Shown in pieces: positions 7,513-15,286 of a DNA stretch of 40,809 nucleotides. The position numbers were made by a program, and so were the translations under genes. Within the stretch, counting starts at the first letter, position 1. Each line of letters starts with the position of its first letter. The DNA comes from DATHVR01 sp035461175. GTDB taxonomy: Bacteria; Actinomycetota; Acidimicrobiia; Spongiisociales; ZC4RG35. The stretch lies in assembly GCA_035461175.1 (NCBI GenBank), contig DATHVR010000197.1:1-40809 (forward strand). The letters run 5' to 3'. The notes beneath the pieces were generated by a model that was not told where the DNA came from, did no database searches, and saw only the letters and a program-made list of their open reading frames with translations.

Positions 7513-8580
7513 TCAGCCAGTGCGGCGGCCGTCCACTTCGCCCACCGTCTCCACGGCAATCACATCGGCGATGACCGACTCGATGTCGGTGGCCGCCAGC
7601 AACACCTGGGCGCCGGACTGGGTGGTGTAGTCCTCGACGGGGATCTCGATCTCTTCGACCGAGTCTCCGAGGCCGCGCATGGTCCAGGCCAGCGATACCG
7701 CCTGAGTTATCCCCAGGTCGGTGTCGACGGTGACATAGGGCGAAAGGGTTTGGGCAGCCGACAGGGCTTCCTGGGGATCGCCGAAGTTGCCCAGGCGGTC
7801 GAGCATCTCGATCAGGAAATCCCGCTGACGTTCGTTACGGGTGAGGTCGCTCACCCCCGACATCAGGCGCCACCCGTTCTCGGTGAGCTCCTCGGTGGTG
7901 CGACTCCGCAACCAGGCGAGGGTCTGTTCTCCGCCGGCCAGCTGGCAGCCGGCGGGAAGATCGAGCTTGGACTTGGCGTCCCGCACCGGCCGCTCGACGC
8001 AGACCTCATAACCCCCGAGCTCGTCGACGACGTGGCGAAACCCGGCCATGTCGACCAGGGCGAGGTGGTCGACACCGAGCCCGGTCAGCGACTCGACGGT
8101 GGCGAGAAGAGTGGATTCGCCGTTCATCCCCTCACACCCTTCCAGCGCCTGGCCGATTCTCTCCTGGCCACACGGGGTGGAGACCCACAGGTCACGCGGC
8201 AGCGACACCACCGCCGCCTGATCGCCATTGCGGGGGCGAATCAGGAGCAGCAGCACATCTGCCCGTGCTCCCTCGAAATCACCGAATCCGGTGAGATCCT
8301 CGAGCCCCTCACGTGAATCCGAACCGGCCATGAGCAGGGTGTCGATGCCGTCGGTGGCCGAAGGGACCGGAGGCAGCCGGAACTCGGGCACGGCGGTGAC
8401 GTCGGGGTTGGCGTCGACATCGACTTCGGGCGGCTCGGTGACGCTGGTCATCCGTTCGATCTCGACCCGGTCGACGTTGCCCCACGTGGTCAGGGCGAAC
8501 GCGATCCCACCGACGACGAGGACGGCGAGTAGACCGAATGAGGCCCATACGACCGGGTGCCGGCCGTCACGCGTAGCCAA
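7513..8580 (-). CDS. LytR-CpsA-Psr (LCP) family cell-wall glycopolymer transferase
   Basis: The 355-residue protein has one N-terminal transmembrane helix (about residues 11-31) and an extracytoplasmic LCP domain. LCP enzymes attach polyprenyl-linked glycopolymers (teichoic acid, arabinogalactan or capsule) to peptidoglycan. Conserved stretches are LLMAGSDSREG, GARADVLLLL, VSLPRDLWV, DHLALVDMAGFRHVVDELGG and RNERQRDFL, with the Arg/Asp residues that bind the pyrophosphate lipid. It lacks the C-terminal LytR_C domain. The start codon is TTG at 8580, preceded by a GGGGTGA stretch; no better in-frame start is seen. It diverges from the decarboxylase gene, with 109 bp between them. Confidence 0.88.
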   Translation of the reverse strand: MATRDGRHPVVWASFGLLAVLVVGGIAFALTTWGNVDRVEIERMTSVTEPPEVDVDANPDVTAVPEFRLPPVPSATDGIDTLLMAGSDSREGLEDLTGFGDFEGARADVLLLLIRPRNGDQAAVVSLPRDLWVSTPCGQERIGQALEGCEGMNGESTLLATVESLTGLGVDHLALVDMAGFRHVVDELGGYEVCVERPVRDAKSKLDLPAGCQLAGGEQTLAWLRSRTTEELTENGWRLMSGVSDLTRNERQRDFLIEMLDRLGNFGDPQEALSAAQTLSPYVTVDTDLGITQAVSLAWTMRGLGDSVEEIEIPVEDYTTQSGAQVLLAATDIESVIADVIAVETVGEVDGRRTG

Positions 8581-8676
8581 GTTGTGTCACCCCGCTTCCG
8601 GTGGCCCGAGAGACACGGCCGCCCAGCGACGACCGCCACCGCAATCGTACCCGATCTGGCGGATTCCATGCCCGGG

Positions 8677-8682
8677 TACCCT
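8677..8682 (+). promoter_or_regulatory. -10 box for a leaderless decarboxylase mRNA
   Basis: TACCCT fits the actinobacterial TANNNT -10 pattern and ends 7 nt before the ATG at 8690. No ribosome site is present before that ATG. Transcription should start at or next to the A of the start codon. No convincing -35 element is visible. Confidence 0.45.
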
Positions 8683-8689
8683 GCGATTC

Positions 8690-10093
8690 ATGACGCCAGA
8701 AGAGTTCCGTCGCGCCGCTCACGCCACCGTCGACTGGGTGGCCGACTACCTCGAACATGTCGAGGAATACCCCGTCCTATCCCGGGCGGAACCGGGCGAG
8801 ATCCGAAAGGGGCTGCCGGCCCTGCCCCCCAGCGAGGGGGAGCCGTGGGATCGAATCCTGGCCGACCTCGAACAGCTGATACTGCCGGGGGTGACCCACT
8901 GGCAGTCGCCTGACTTCTTCGCATTCTTCCCCGCCAATTCGTCGGGCCCGGCCGTGCTCGGCGACCTGGTTTCGTCCGGCCTGGGAGTCCAGGGGATGCT
9001 CTGGGCCACCTCCCCGGCCGCCACCGAGCTGGAGACCCACGTCCTCGACTGGCTGGTCGAGATGTGCGGCCTCCCGGAGCAGTTCTCGTCGTCGTCGCGG
9101 GGAGGTGGCGTGATCCAGGATTCGGCCTCCTCCGCCACGCTGGTCGCCCTGCTGGCGGCCCGGGAGCGGGCCACCCACGGTCAGGCCAACCGCCACGGGG
9201 CGGGTGGGGACCTGACCGTTTACACCTCTGTCCACGGCCACTCCTCGATCGACAAGGCCGTGCGCATCGCCGGTCTGGGTATCGAGCAGCTCCGCCACAT
9301 CCCCGCCGGGCCCGACCACGCCATGGATCCCGATCAGCTGGAGGCGGCCATCATCGCCGATCGGGCGGAGGGGCTTACCCCTGCCGCGGTGGTGGCCACT
9401 ATCGGGACGACTTCTTCGACCGCCATCGATCCGGTCGCCGACATCGCCGAGGTGTGTCGCGCCCATGGGGTGTGGCTGCATGTCGACGCCGCCTACGCCG
9501 GGACGGCGGCGGTACTGCCCGAGATGCGCTGGATCCTGGCCGGTCTCGAAGCCGCCGACTCCTACGTTTTCAACCCCCACAAGTGGATGCTGACCAACTT
9601 CGATTGCTCCGCCTTCTACGTGGCCGATCGGGCCGAGTTGATTGAGACGCTGAGCATCCTCCCCGAGTACCTGAAGAACCAGGCCACCGCCTCGGGGGCG
9701 GTGTTCGACTATCGGGACTGGCAGGTGTCACTGGGACGGCGCTTTCGGGCACTCAAGCTGTGGTTCGTGATCCGCTCCTTCGGCGTCGAGGGGGTGCAAG
9801 CTCATGTGCGCAAGGGCATCGATCTGGCCCAGGAGCTGGCGGGGTGGGTGGAAGCCGATCCCGACTTCGAGATCGCGTCTCCCCATCCCTTCGGCCTGGT
9901 CTGCTTCCGTCACACCGGAGGCGACGCCGTCAACCAGCGCATCCTGGAGACCGTCAACGCCTCCGGTGAGGCCTACATCACCCACACGCTTCTCGACGAC
10001 GCCTACACGTTGCGGGCGGCGATCGGGGTCCCGAGCACCGAGCGCCGGCACGTGACCGACCTGTGGGAGCGAATCCAGTCGGCGGCTCAATAG
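8690..10093 (+). CDS. PLP-dependent group II decarboxylase, aromatic-L-amino-acid decarboxylase-like
   Basis: The 467-residue enzyme is a fold-type I PLP protein of the DDC/TDC family. It begins with the typical MTPEEFRRAAHATVDWVADY segment and contains HWQSPDFFAFFPANSS, which lines the active site. HVDAAYAG (Asp266) binds the PLP ring nitrogen, and NPHKWM carries the Schiff-base lysine (Lys298). Such enzymes release CO2 from Trp, Phe, Tyr or DOPA to give arylamines, or act as aldehyde synthases; the exact substrate is not evident. The length (about 470) is normal. I selected the ATG at 8690 over an in-frame extension to 8228, because the extension overlaps the LCP gene and has no family match. 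It ends convergently with the Nudix gene, overlapping by 7 bp. Confidence 0.9.
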   Translation: MTPEEFRRAAHATVDWVADYLEHVEEYPVLSRAEPGEIRKGLPALPPSEGEPWDRILADLEQLILPGVTHWQSPDFFAFFPANSSGPAVLGDLVSSGLGVQGMLWATSPAATELETHVLDWLVEMCGLPEQFSSSSRGGGVIQDSASSATLVALLAARERATHGQANRHGAGGDLTVYTSVHGHSSIDKAVRIAGLGIEQLRHIPAGPDHAMDPDQLEAAIIADRAEGLTPAAVVATIGTTSSTAIDPVADIAEVCRAHGVWLHVDAAYAGTAAVLPEMRWILAGLEAADSYVFNPHKWMLTNFDCSAFYVADRAELIETLSILPEYLKNQATASGAVFDYRDWQVSLGRRFRALKLWFVIRSFGVEGVQAHVRKGIDLAQELAGWVEADPDFEIASPHPFGLVCFRHTGGDAVNQRILETVNASGEAYITHTLLDDAYTLRAAIGVPSTERRHVTDLWERIQSAAQ

Positions 10094-10656
10094 CTGGACA
10101 GGCCCAGCAGGCGGCGGGTCATCATGGCGGTGGCGCCCCACAGCGTGTCGCCCTCGAGTTCGTAGAACCAGACCTCGTGCCCGTTCCATTGCTCGGCGTG
10201 CCAGCGATCGTCGTCACTCAACTCCGCCAGGGTGGGGTGGTAGACCCGCACCACCTCCCGGGGCGATGGGACCAGATCGGGCGGAGCGGCCAGGCGGCCC
10301 ACCACCGGAACCACCATGAGCCGGAACTGGACCGTGTCGATCGGAGGGAGGAACCCGATCACCTCCACGTCGGCGGGAGGGATCCCCACCTCCTCATAGG
10401 CCTCGCGCAGCGCGGTCTCGGTGGGGCCGCCGTCGTCGGGATCGGGTCGTCCGCCCGGAAAGGCGATGTGGCCGGCGTGGGTGGGCATCGTGTCGGGCCG
10501 CTTGGTCAGGATGAGACGCAGTTCCCCCTCCCCGTCCGCATAGATCGGGATGAGGACGGCGGCTCGATCCAGCTCACCGGGCGGGGGCGGATCGGCCACT
10601 ATCTGGAGACGGTCCCACACGGTAGGGATGGTATTCGCCCCGACTCCCGATCCCAC
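10087..10656 (-). CDS. Nudix hydrolase, CoA pyrophosphatase (NudL/YeaB) type
   Basis: The 189-residue protein carries the CoA-Nudix signature: LTKRPDTMPTHAGHIAFPGGRPDPDD (about residues 50-75), then the Nudix box end ALREAYEEVG (82-91), with the metal-binding Glu88/Glu89. This subfamily cleaves CoA or acyl-CoA, giving 3',5'-ADP and 4'-phosphopantetheine. The gene starts with GTG at 10656 after an AGGAGGG ribosome site. It follows the VanZ-like gene by 9 nt on the same strand, so the two are likely one operon. Confidence 0.88.
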   Translation of the reverse strand: MGSGVGANTIPTVWDRLQIVADPPPPGELDRAAVLIPIYADGEGELRLILTKRPDTMPTHAGHIAFPGGRPDPDDGGPTETALREAYEEVGIPPADVEVIGFLPPIDTVQFRLMVVPVVGRLAAPPDLVPSPREVVRVYHPTLAELSDDDRWHAEQWNGHEVWFYELEGDTLWGATAMMTRRLLGLSSY

Positions 10657-10665
10657 CGGCCCTCC

Positions 10666-11121
10666 TCACGTCCCGACGACGGCCACCAGGAGGTACAGCC
10701 CGGCAGCAGCTATCGCTGCCACTCCCCCGCCCACGATCAGCCTCTCGCGTCCTCTGATCCGGGCCGCCAGCGCGTATGCCGCCACCCCCAACGCCGCTCC
10801 CACCACGTCGGCGACCAGATCCCCCCACTCGAAGGCGCGTCCCGGTACCCGGGTCTGGAGGACCTCTATCGCCACCCCCACCGCCACCGAGGCGCCCCAT
10901 GCCCACCACCGGGTGGTGGCCCGGTTCTCACCCGCCTCCACCGCCCCGCGCCAGACCATGATCAGGGCGGCGAGAAGGGCGGTGGCGCCCAAGTGGGCCA
11001 GGCCATCGAACCAACCGGCCAGACCCAGCGTATCGCCCCCGGGCAGATCCTCGATCAGGCCAATAGCGACATAGGCGATGGCCCACCCGAGGGCGGTCCA
11101 ACCCGAGATCGTTCCACGCAT
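10666..11121 (-). CDS. VanZ-like membrane protein
   Basis: The 151-residue protein has four or five hydrophobic helices (about residues 8-24, 38-55, 73-90, 100-117 and 130-148). It contains the VanZ-type motif with GVAIEVLQ and GRAFEWGDLVADVVGAALG, where acidic residues precede a glycine-rich helix. VanZ-like proteins are membrane proteins of poorly known function; the founder gives low-level teicoplanin resistance. I chose the ATG at 11121 rather than an in-frame start at 11439, since the extra 106 residues overlap the divergent acetyltransferase gene and show no membrane or family features. Confidence 0.75.
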   Translation of the reverse strand: MRGTISGWTALGWAIAYVAIGLIEDLPGGDTLGLAGWFDGLAHLGATALLAALIMVWRGAVEAGENRATTRWWAWGASVAVGVAIEVLQTRVPGRAFEWGDLVADVVGAALGVAAYALAARIRGRERLIVGGGVAAIAAAGLYLLVAVVGT

Positions 11122-11175
11122 CTGCAAGCGGGAGACCCTAGGCGGATGCCACGGCCCACCGGGCCGCCGGGACGA

Positions 11176-11181
11176 TATGCT
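11176..11181 (+). promoter_or_regulatory. -10 box for a leaderless acetyltransferase mRNA
   Basis: TATGCT ends 9 nt before the ATG at 11191, and no ribosome site lies between them. The expected transcription start falls at 11188-11191, giving a leaderless or nearly leaderless mRNA. Confidence 0.45.
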
Positions 11182-11190
11182 GGCGCCCGC

Positions 11191-11772
11191 ATGGCCGCCC
11201 CTCCCGAACACCTGGAGACCGAACGTCTGATTCTTCGTCGGTTTCATCGCCGGGACGTGCAGACGCTGGAGGAAGGGGTGCGGTCGTCGCTCGCCGACCT
11301 CAATGAGTGGCTGCCGTGGGCGCACATGGATTACACCCGTGACGACGCTGTCGCCTTCGTGCGCGACTCGGTCCAGGCCTGGCGGGAAGGAAAGGCCTTC
11401 GACTACGCCATCCGCTCCCAGGAGGAGCCGGACTGCCATCTCGGCAACATCTCGATCTGGCAGACCTCACGTAGCGGACGCATCGGCGAGATCGGCTACT
11501 GGATCAGGACCGACCTGGTCGGGCGGGGTTATGCCACCGAGGCAACCGCCGCCCTCCTCCGGATCGGCTTCGACACGATGGGGCTGCACAAGATCACGCT
11601 CCGCATCGCCGTCGGCAACCGCGGCTCGGAGCGGGTGGCCGAAAAGCTCGGCTTCACCATCGAGGGGGTCCTGCGCCAGGAGCTGTTGATCCGCGGCAAC
11701 TGGGTCGACCACACCCTGTTCTCGATGCTCGACAACGAGTTCCACCGCCTCCACGGAAGAACCGTCCGCTGA
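11191..11772 (+). CDS. GNAT N-acetyltransferase, RimJ/RimL type
   Basis: The 193-residue protein has the GNAT fold of RimJ/RimL-like enzymes. These transfer acetyl from acetyl-CoA to protein N-termini or small amines. It begins HLETERLILRRFHRRD, has the beta-4 segment GRIGEIGYWIRTDLVGRGYATEA containing the acetyl-CoA-binding R-G-Y-A loop, and ends with the helix/strand GLHKITLRIAVGNRGSERVAEKLGF followed by EGVLRQ. The ATG at 11191 follows a TATGCT box. The longer in-frame opening upstream crosses the VanZ and Nudix genes on the other strand and is not real. The substrate is unknown. Confidence 0.88.
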   Translation: MAAPPEHLETERLILRRFHRRDVQTLEEGVRSSLADLNEWLPWAHMDYTRDDAVAFVRDSVQAWREGKAFDYAIRSQEEPDCHLGNISIWQTSRSGRIGEIGYWIRTDLVGRGYATEATAALLRIGFDTMGLHKITLRIAVGNRGSERVAEKLGFTIEGVLRQELLIRGNWVDHTLFSMLDNEFHRLHGRTVR

Positions 11773-11775
11773 GAA

Positions 11776-11835
11776 GTTCTAGGTGGTAGGTGGTAAGTGG
11801 TAGGTACTTACCACCCACCACCTACCACCTAGAAC
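11776..11835. repeat. Heptamer-built inverted repeat at a convergent gene junction
   Basis: Left arm 11776-11802 and right arm 11809-11835 pair at 25 of 27 positions around a 6-nt loop. The arms consist of tandem heptamers AGGTGGT, AGGTGGT, AAGTGGT. The element fills the gap between the acetyltransferase (ending at 11772) and the E1-beta gene (ending at 11842 on the other strand). A bidirectional terminator or transcript-end stabiliser is plausible, but there is no strong T-run. The heptamer make-up suggests replication slippage or a dispersed repeat family. Confidence 0.75.
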
Positions 11836-11841
11836 CTGAAT

Positions 11842-12816
11842 TCAGTCCATGGCCTCGCGGATCTCGCGGTAGACGCGGTCGGCGGAGGGGATGGCCAGGT
11901 CTTCCAGGCTGGCGGCCGACGGGAGGGGGATGTGGGGGGTGGTGATGCGCACCAGCGGCCCGTCCAGGTCCCAGAACGCCTCGTGGCCGACGATCGAGGC
12001 GATCTCGGCCCCCCAGCCGCATAGCCGGGGGTTCTCCTCGACGGTGAAGAGACGTCCCGTCTTGTGGACCGAGGCGAGGATGGCCTGGGTGTCGAGCGGG
12101 ACCAGCGTGCGCACGTCGATCACTTCGGCCGAGATCCCGTCTTCGGCCAATCGCTCGGCCGCCTCCAGCGCCCGCGGCACCATCAGGGCCAGGGCGACGA
12201 TGGTGCAGTCCGTTCCCTCCCGGACCACCCTGGCCTTGCCTAGTTCCTCCACGATCTCCCCGTCGGGGATCTCGCCCTTGGTGGCCACCAGCGACTTGTG
12301 CTCGAAGAACACCACCGGGTCGGGATCACGGACGGAGGCCGCCAACAGGCCGACGACGTCGCTCGGTGTCGAGGGGGCGACCACCTTGAGCCCGGGGATC
12401 ATCATGCACCAGTTCTCGACGCTCTGGGAGTGCTGGGCCCCGAAGCGGGACCCGCCTCCGTTGGCCGTCCGCACCACCACCGGCACCGACATCTGACCGC
12501 CCGTCATGTAGCGGGACTTGGCCATCTCGTTGGCGAGGAGGTCGAAGGTGACGGCGATGAAGTCCGAGAACATGATCTCGGCGATAACCGGAATGCCGGT
12601 CATCGCCGCTCCCATGGCGGCGCCGAGGATGGCCTGTTCGGAGATGGGGGTGTCACGCACCCGGTCCGGCCCGAATTCCTCCAGGAGTCCGACCGTCGTC
12701 TTGAACACGCCCCCGGCGCCGGCGATGTCCTCGCCCAACATCACCAGGGCGGGGTCACGCCGCATCTCCTGGGCGATGCCGTAGGCGACCGCATCTCGAT
12801 AGCTCAGTTCCGCCAC
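11842..12816 (-). CDS. TPP-dependent 2-oxoacid (pyruvate/acetoin-type) dehydrogenase E1, beta subunit
   Basis: The 324-residue protein is the transketolase-type beta half of an alpha2beta2 E1. It has the FKTTVGLLEEFGPDRVRDTPISEQAILGAAMGAAMTG segment, RYMTGGQMSVPVVVRTANGGG with the QHSQS motif, and a C-terminal transketolase_C domain (RLFTVEENP). With the alpha subunit it would decarboxylate a 2-oxoacid or cleave acetoin using thiamine diphosphate. The start is the GTG at 12816, not the GTG at 12837: GGAGG at 12827-12823 is 6 nt before 12816, and the reading VAELSYRDA fits family N-termini. It overlaps the end of the alpha gene by 13 nt, indicating translational coupling. No E2 or E3 gene is in the window. 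Confidence 0.87.
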   Translation of the reverse strand: MAELSYRDAVAYGIAQEMRRDPALVMLGEDIAGAGGVFKTTVGLLEEFGPDRVRDTPISEQAILGAAMGAAMTGIPVIAEIMFSDFIAVTFDLLANEMAKSRYMTGGQMSVPVVVRTANGGGSRFGAQHSQSVENWCMMIPGLKVVAPSTPSDVVGLLAASVRDPDPVVFFEHKSLVATKGEIPDGEIVEELGKARVVREGTDCTIVALALMVPRALEAAERLAEDGISAEVIDVRTLVPLDTQAILASVHKTGRLFTVEENPRLCGWGAEIASIVGHEAFWDLDGPLVRITTPHIPLPSAASLEDLAIPSADRVYREIREAMD

Positions 12817-13877
12817 GAAGAACCTCCGTCGGCCCACACATCGGTCATCATCGTCTCGGGGTCGGGGACCGGTCCCGACTTGGCGAACTCGGTCGCCTCG
12901 TCCACGCGACGGGCCACATCCTGGGCGATGCGGCTCAGGTCACCCTCGGGCACCCCCAGGCGCAGCAGGCGCTGGTGGTAGAGGGTGATCGGATCCCGGT
13001 CCAGCCACGCCTGGACCTCATCGGCCGGCCGGTACTTGCCCGGATCCGCCCGGGAATGGCCGCCGTGGCGATACGTGACCGCCTCCACCATCGCAGGCCC
13101 CCCACCGCCGCGGGCCCGATCGATCACCCGGCGGGCAGTCTCATAGACGGCATCGGCGTCATTGCCGTCGATGACGATCGACTCCAGGCCGTAGGCGGAG
13201 GCCCGGTCGGCGGCCGGATGCTCCACCGGCGTCACCAGATCGATCGGGGTGTACTCCATGTAGAGGTTGTTCTCGCACACGAACACCACCGGCAGCTCCC
13301 ACACCTTGGCGAAGTTGACCGCCTCGTGGAAGGCGCCGATGTTGGTGGTGCCGTCACCGAAAAAGGCCAGGGTCACCTGGTCGGTGCCCCGCATCTGCGC
13401 CGACCAGGCGGTCCCGTTGGCGATGGTGAGGTGGGCGCCGATGATGGCGTACGACCCCATCATCCCGTGCTCGACCGAGGTGAGGTGCATCGACCCGCCC
13501 TTGCCGCCCAACAGACCGTTGCCCCGGCCCAACAGTTCGGCCATCACCGGACCCATCGGGACGCCGCGTGCCAGCGTGTGGGCGTGACCCCGATAGGTGG
13601 CGAACGTGTAATCGTCTTCGCGCACCGCCCGGCCGAAACCGGTCGCCACCGCCTCCATCCCCAGCGACAGATGGCTGGTGCCCTTGACCAGGTTCTGCAT
13701 GAACAGGTCGTAGGCCCGCTTCTCGAACTGGCGCAGCTCCTGTTGCATCTCGTACATCGCCAGCCGCTCGTCGAGGGAGATGTCGAGATCGTCGTTGGAG
13801 TCGTCCGGTGGCGACGGCAGCCGCGCCGGGCGAGTCGAGTAGTCGACCAGAGCAGGATCGAAGGTGTCAGTACTCAT
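12804..13877 (-). CDS. TPP-dependent 2-oxoacid (pyruvate/acetoin-type) dehydrogenase E1, alpha subunit
   Basis: The 357-residue alpha subunit carries the thiamine diphosphate motif from FFGDGTTNIGAFHEAVNFAK to VFVCENN (about residues 170-200). It also has the LSLGMEAVATG and TYRGHAHTLARG segments that line the cofactor site, and the AVTYRHGGHSRADPGKYR loop near the C-terminus. The size and N-terminal features resemble PdhA/AcoA. The ATG at 13877 overlaps the stop of the M24 gene by 11 nt, and its own end overlaps E1-beta by 13 nt, so M24, E1-alpha and E1-beta form a tight three-gene operon. That coupling suggests the E1 acts on a 2-oxoacid or ketone produced by the same pathway rather than on bulk pyruvate. 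Confidence 0.88.
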   Translation of the reverse strand: MSTDTFDPALVDYSTRPARLPSPPDDSNDDLDISLDERLAMYEMQQELRQFEKRAYDLFMQNLVKGTSHLSLGMEAVATGFGRAVREDDYTFATYRGHAHTLARGVPMGPVMAELLGRGNGLLGGKGGSMHLTSVEHGMMGSYAIIGAHLTIANGTAWSAQMRGTDQVTLAFFGDGTTNIGAFHEAVNFAKVWELPVVFVCENNLYMEYTPIDLVTPVEHPAADRASAYGLESIVIDGNDADAVYETARRVIDRARGGGGPAMVEAVTYRHGGHSRADPGKYRPADEVQAWLDRDPITLYHQRLLRLGVPEGDLSRIAQDVARRVDEATEFAKSGPVPDPETMMTDVWADGGSSWRN

Positions 13878-15120
13878 TGGCGACCATGAGCTCTTCGCAC
13901 GGGAAGAGCGTGATGACCTTGGGTCCTTCGGCGGTCACGACCACCTCTTCTTCGATCCGGGCCGCGGAGCGGCCGTCGGCGGCGGGGGCGTAGGTCTCGA
14001 GGGCGAACACCATCCCCTCCTGGATCTCGATAGGGTCGTCGAGGGAGTTGAGACGGCTGATGATCGGCCGCTCGTGGAGGCCGACTCCGAGGCCATGACC
14101 GAACTGGAGCCCGAAGGCGTCCATCTCGTCCTCGAAACCGAACTCGTGCGCCTCCGGCCACACCCGGGCGATCTGATCGGTGGTGGTGCCGGGCTTGACC
14201 AACTCGATGGCGGCGTCCATCCACTCCCGGGACTGCTTGAAGGCATCCCGGTGGGCCTGGCTGGCCCGTCCCACCGCGAACGTGCGGTAATAACAGGTGC
14301 GGTAGCCGTTGAAGGCGTGGATGATGTCGAAATAGGCCTGGTCGCCGGGGCGGATCAGCCGGTCTGAGAAGACGTGGGGATGGGGCGAGCAGCGCTCGCC
14401 GGCGATCGAGTTGATCGCCTCCACGAACTCCGATCCCATCTCGAACAGGCGGGCGTGAGCCAGGGCGACCACGTCCGACTCGCGCACCCCGGGCTTGAGG
14501 AACTCGAAGATGTCCTGGTAGACGCCGTCGACCATGGCCGCCGCCTGGGTCAGGAGGACGATCTCGTCGGGGCTCTTGATCTCGCGGGCCACCATCATCG
14601 TGTGCTGGCCGTCGACCACGTCGAGGCCGGCCTTCTGCATGGCAAGGAAGACCGAGGTCTCGGCCATGTCCACCCCCACCGGCTCACCTTCGAGCCCTTC
14701 GTCGCGCAGGACGGCGGCGATCTCTTCGGCGGCCCGGTGATGGAGGCCGGCCTCGGGCCCGATTGCCCCCTGCAGGCCGGTGTTGCCGCCGCGGGAGTTC
14801 TCGATGTCATACATCGACGGCAACTGAAGTCGATGGGCCTTGGCGGCCGAGCCGAAGTCCCAGATCCGGGGCCGACCCTTGCGGGTCAGAAGCGCCCATC
14901 GCTCGCCCTTGTTGAAGGCCCAGTACCCGATCTGGGTAGCGGTGACGTAGCGAATGTTGGAGGTCTCGAACAGCAGCAGCGCCCCCAGGCCGTCCCTTTC
15001 CATCTGCTGGCGGGCCCGCGCGAGCCGATACTCACGCAGCCGGGCGAAATCGACCCGCTCTTCCCAGTCGACCCCCATCACCCCCGGGGCAGGGGAAGTG
15101 GCAACGGGAAACTCGGACAT
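13867..15120 (-). CDS. M24 (creatinase/prolidase-fold) protein, DddP-like, with an altered metal site
   Basis: The 417-residue protein has a creatinase N-terminal domain (about 25-180) and a pita-bread M24 domain (185-417). By recall, the segment LREYRLARARQQM...NIRYVT...RIWDF resembles DddP, the M24-type DMSP lyase, and other non-peptidase M24 members. Of the five classic metal ligands, Asp265 (YFDII), His342 (GHGLG), Glu375 (ALETYA) and Glu390/391 (RIEEE) are present. The second Asp, 11 residues after the first, is Cys276. Peptidase activity is therefore doubtful, and a lyase or C-N hydrolase acting on a small molecule is more likely. It heads the operon with E1-alpha and E1-beta. Its promoter region carries a LacI-type operator. 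Confidence 0.8.
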   Translation of the reverse strand: MSEFPVATSPAPGVMGVDWEERVDFARLREYRLARARQQMERDGLGALLLFETSNIRYVTATQIGYWAFNKGERWALLTRKGRPRIWDFGSAAKAHRLQLPSMYDIENSRGGNTGLQGAIGPEAGLHHRAAEEIAAVLRDEGLEGEPVGVDMAETSVFLAMQKAGLDVVDGQHTMMVAREIKSPDEIVLLTQAAAMVDGVYQDIFEFLKPGVRESDVVALAHARLFEMGSEFVEAINSIAGERCSPHPHVFSDRLIRPGDQAYFDIIHAFNGYRTCYYRTFAVGRASQAHRDAFKQSREWMDAAIELVKPGTTTDQIARVWPEAHEFGFEDEMDAFGLQFGHGLGVGLHERPIISRLNSLDDPIEIQEGMVFALETYAPAADGRSAARIEEEVVVTAEGPKVITLFPCEELMVANEY

Positions 15121-15149
15121 GATGATCTCCTTCTCTGCGTCCGTCTCTC

Positions 15150-15155
15150 ACTCTA
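15150..15155 (-). promoter_or_regulatory. Candidate -10 box of the M24-E1 operon
   Basis: On the minus strand TAGAGT reads from 15155 to 15150 and fits TANNNT. It lies 30 bp before the M24 start codon. The LacI-type operator at 15163-15172 lies just upstream of it, in the spacer or -35 region, a position where bound repressor would block RNA polymerase. Confidence 0.4.
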
Positions 15156-15162
15156 TCCAATT

Positions 15163-15172
15163 CAAACGTTTG
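15163..15172. promoter_or_regulatory. LacI-type operator, M24 side of the divergent promoter
   Basis: CAAACGTTTG is a perfect 10-bp palindrome with a central CG and is followed by C, giving half of the island consensus GCAAnCGnTTGC. It lies in the 166-bp gap between the divergent M24 and 3-hydroxyisobutyrate-dehydrogenase-like genes, close to the M24 side. Confidence 0.7.
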
Positions 15173-15240
15173 CTGTCTCCGTCCGCCCGATTGGAGTAGG
15201 GTCGGTGCGGGAGCCGGCGCCCCCAGTCTAGCTCCCCACC

Positions 15241-15254
15241 TGCAATCGATTGCA
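15241..15254. promoter_or_regulatory. LacI-type operator, perfect 14-bp palindrome
   Basis: TGCAATCGATTGCA is a perfect palindrome with the central CG typical of LacI/PurR/CcpA-family sites, and is the strongest example of the motif in the window. It lies 33 bp before the start of the beta-hydroxyacid dehydrogenase gene at 15287 and 78 bp from the companion site at 15163. Confidence 0.8.
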
Positions 15255-15286
15255 ACCCGGATGAAGCGGTCAGAAAGAGGAGAGCC

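Noticed and set aside
8228..8689. In-frame N-terminal extension of the decarboxylase
   Set aside because: It overlaps the LCP gene on the other strand and has Ser/Arg/Thr low-complexity content. The family N-terminus begins at 8690.
10063..11190. In-frame 376-codon extension upstream of the acetyltransferase
   Set aside because: It crosses the Nudix and VanZ genes in antisense, and the GNAT domain starts directly at the ATG at 11191, which has its own -10 box.
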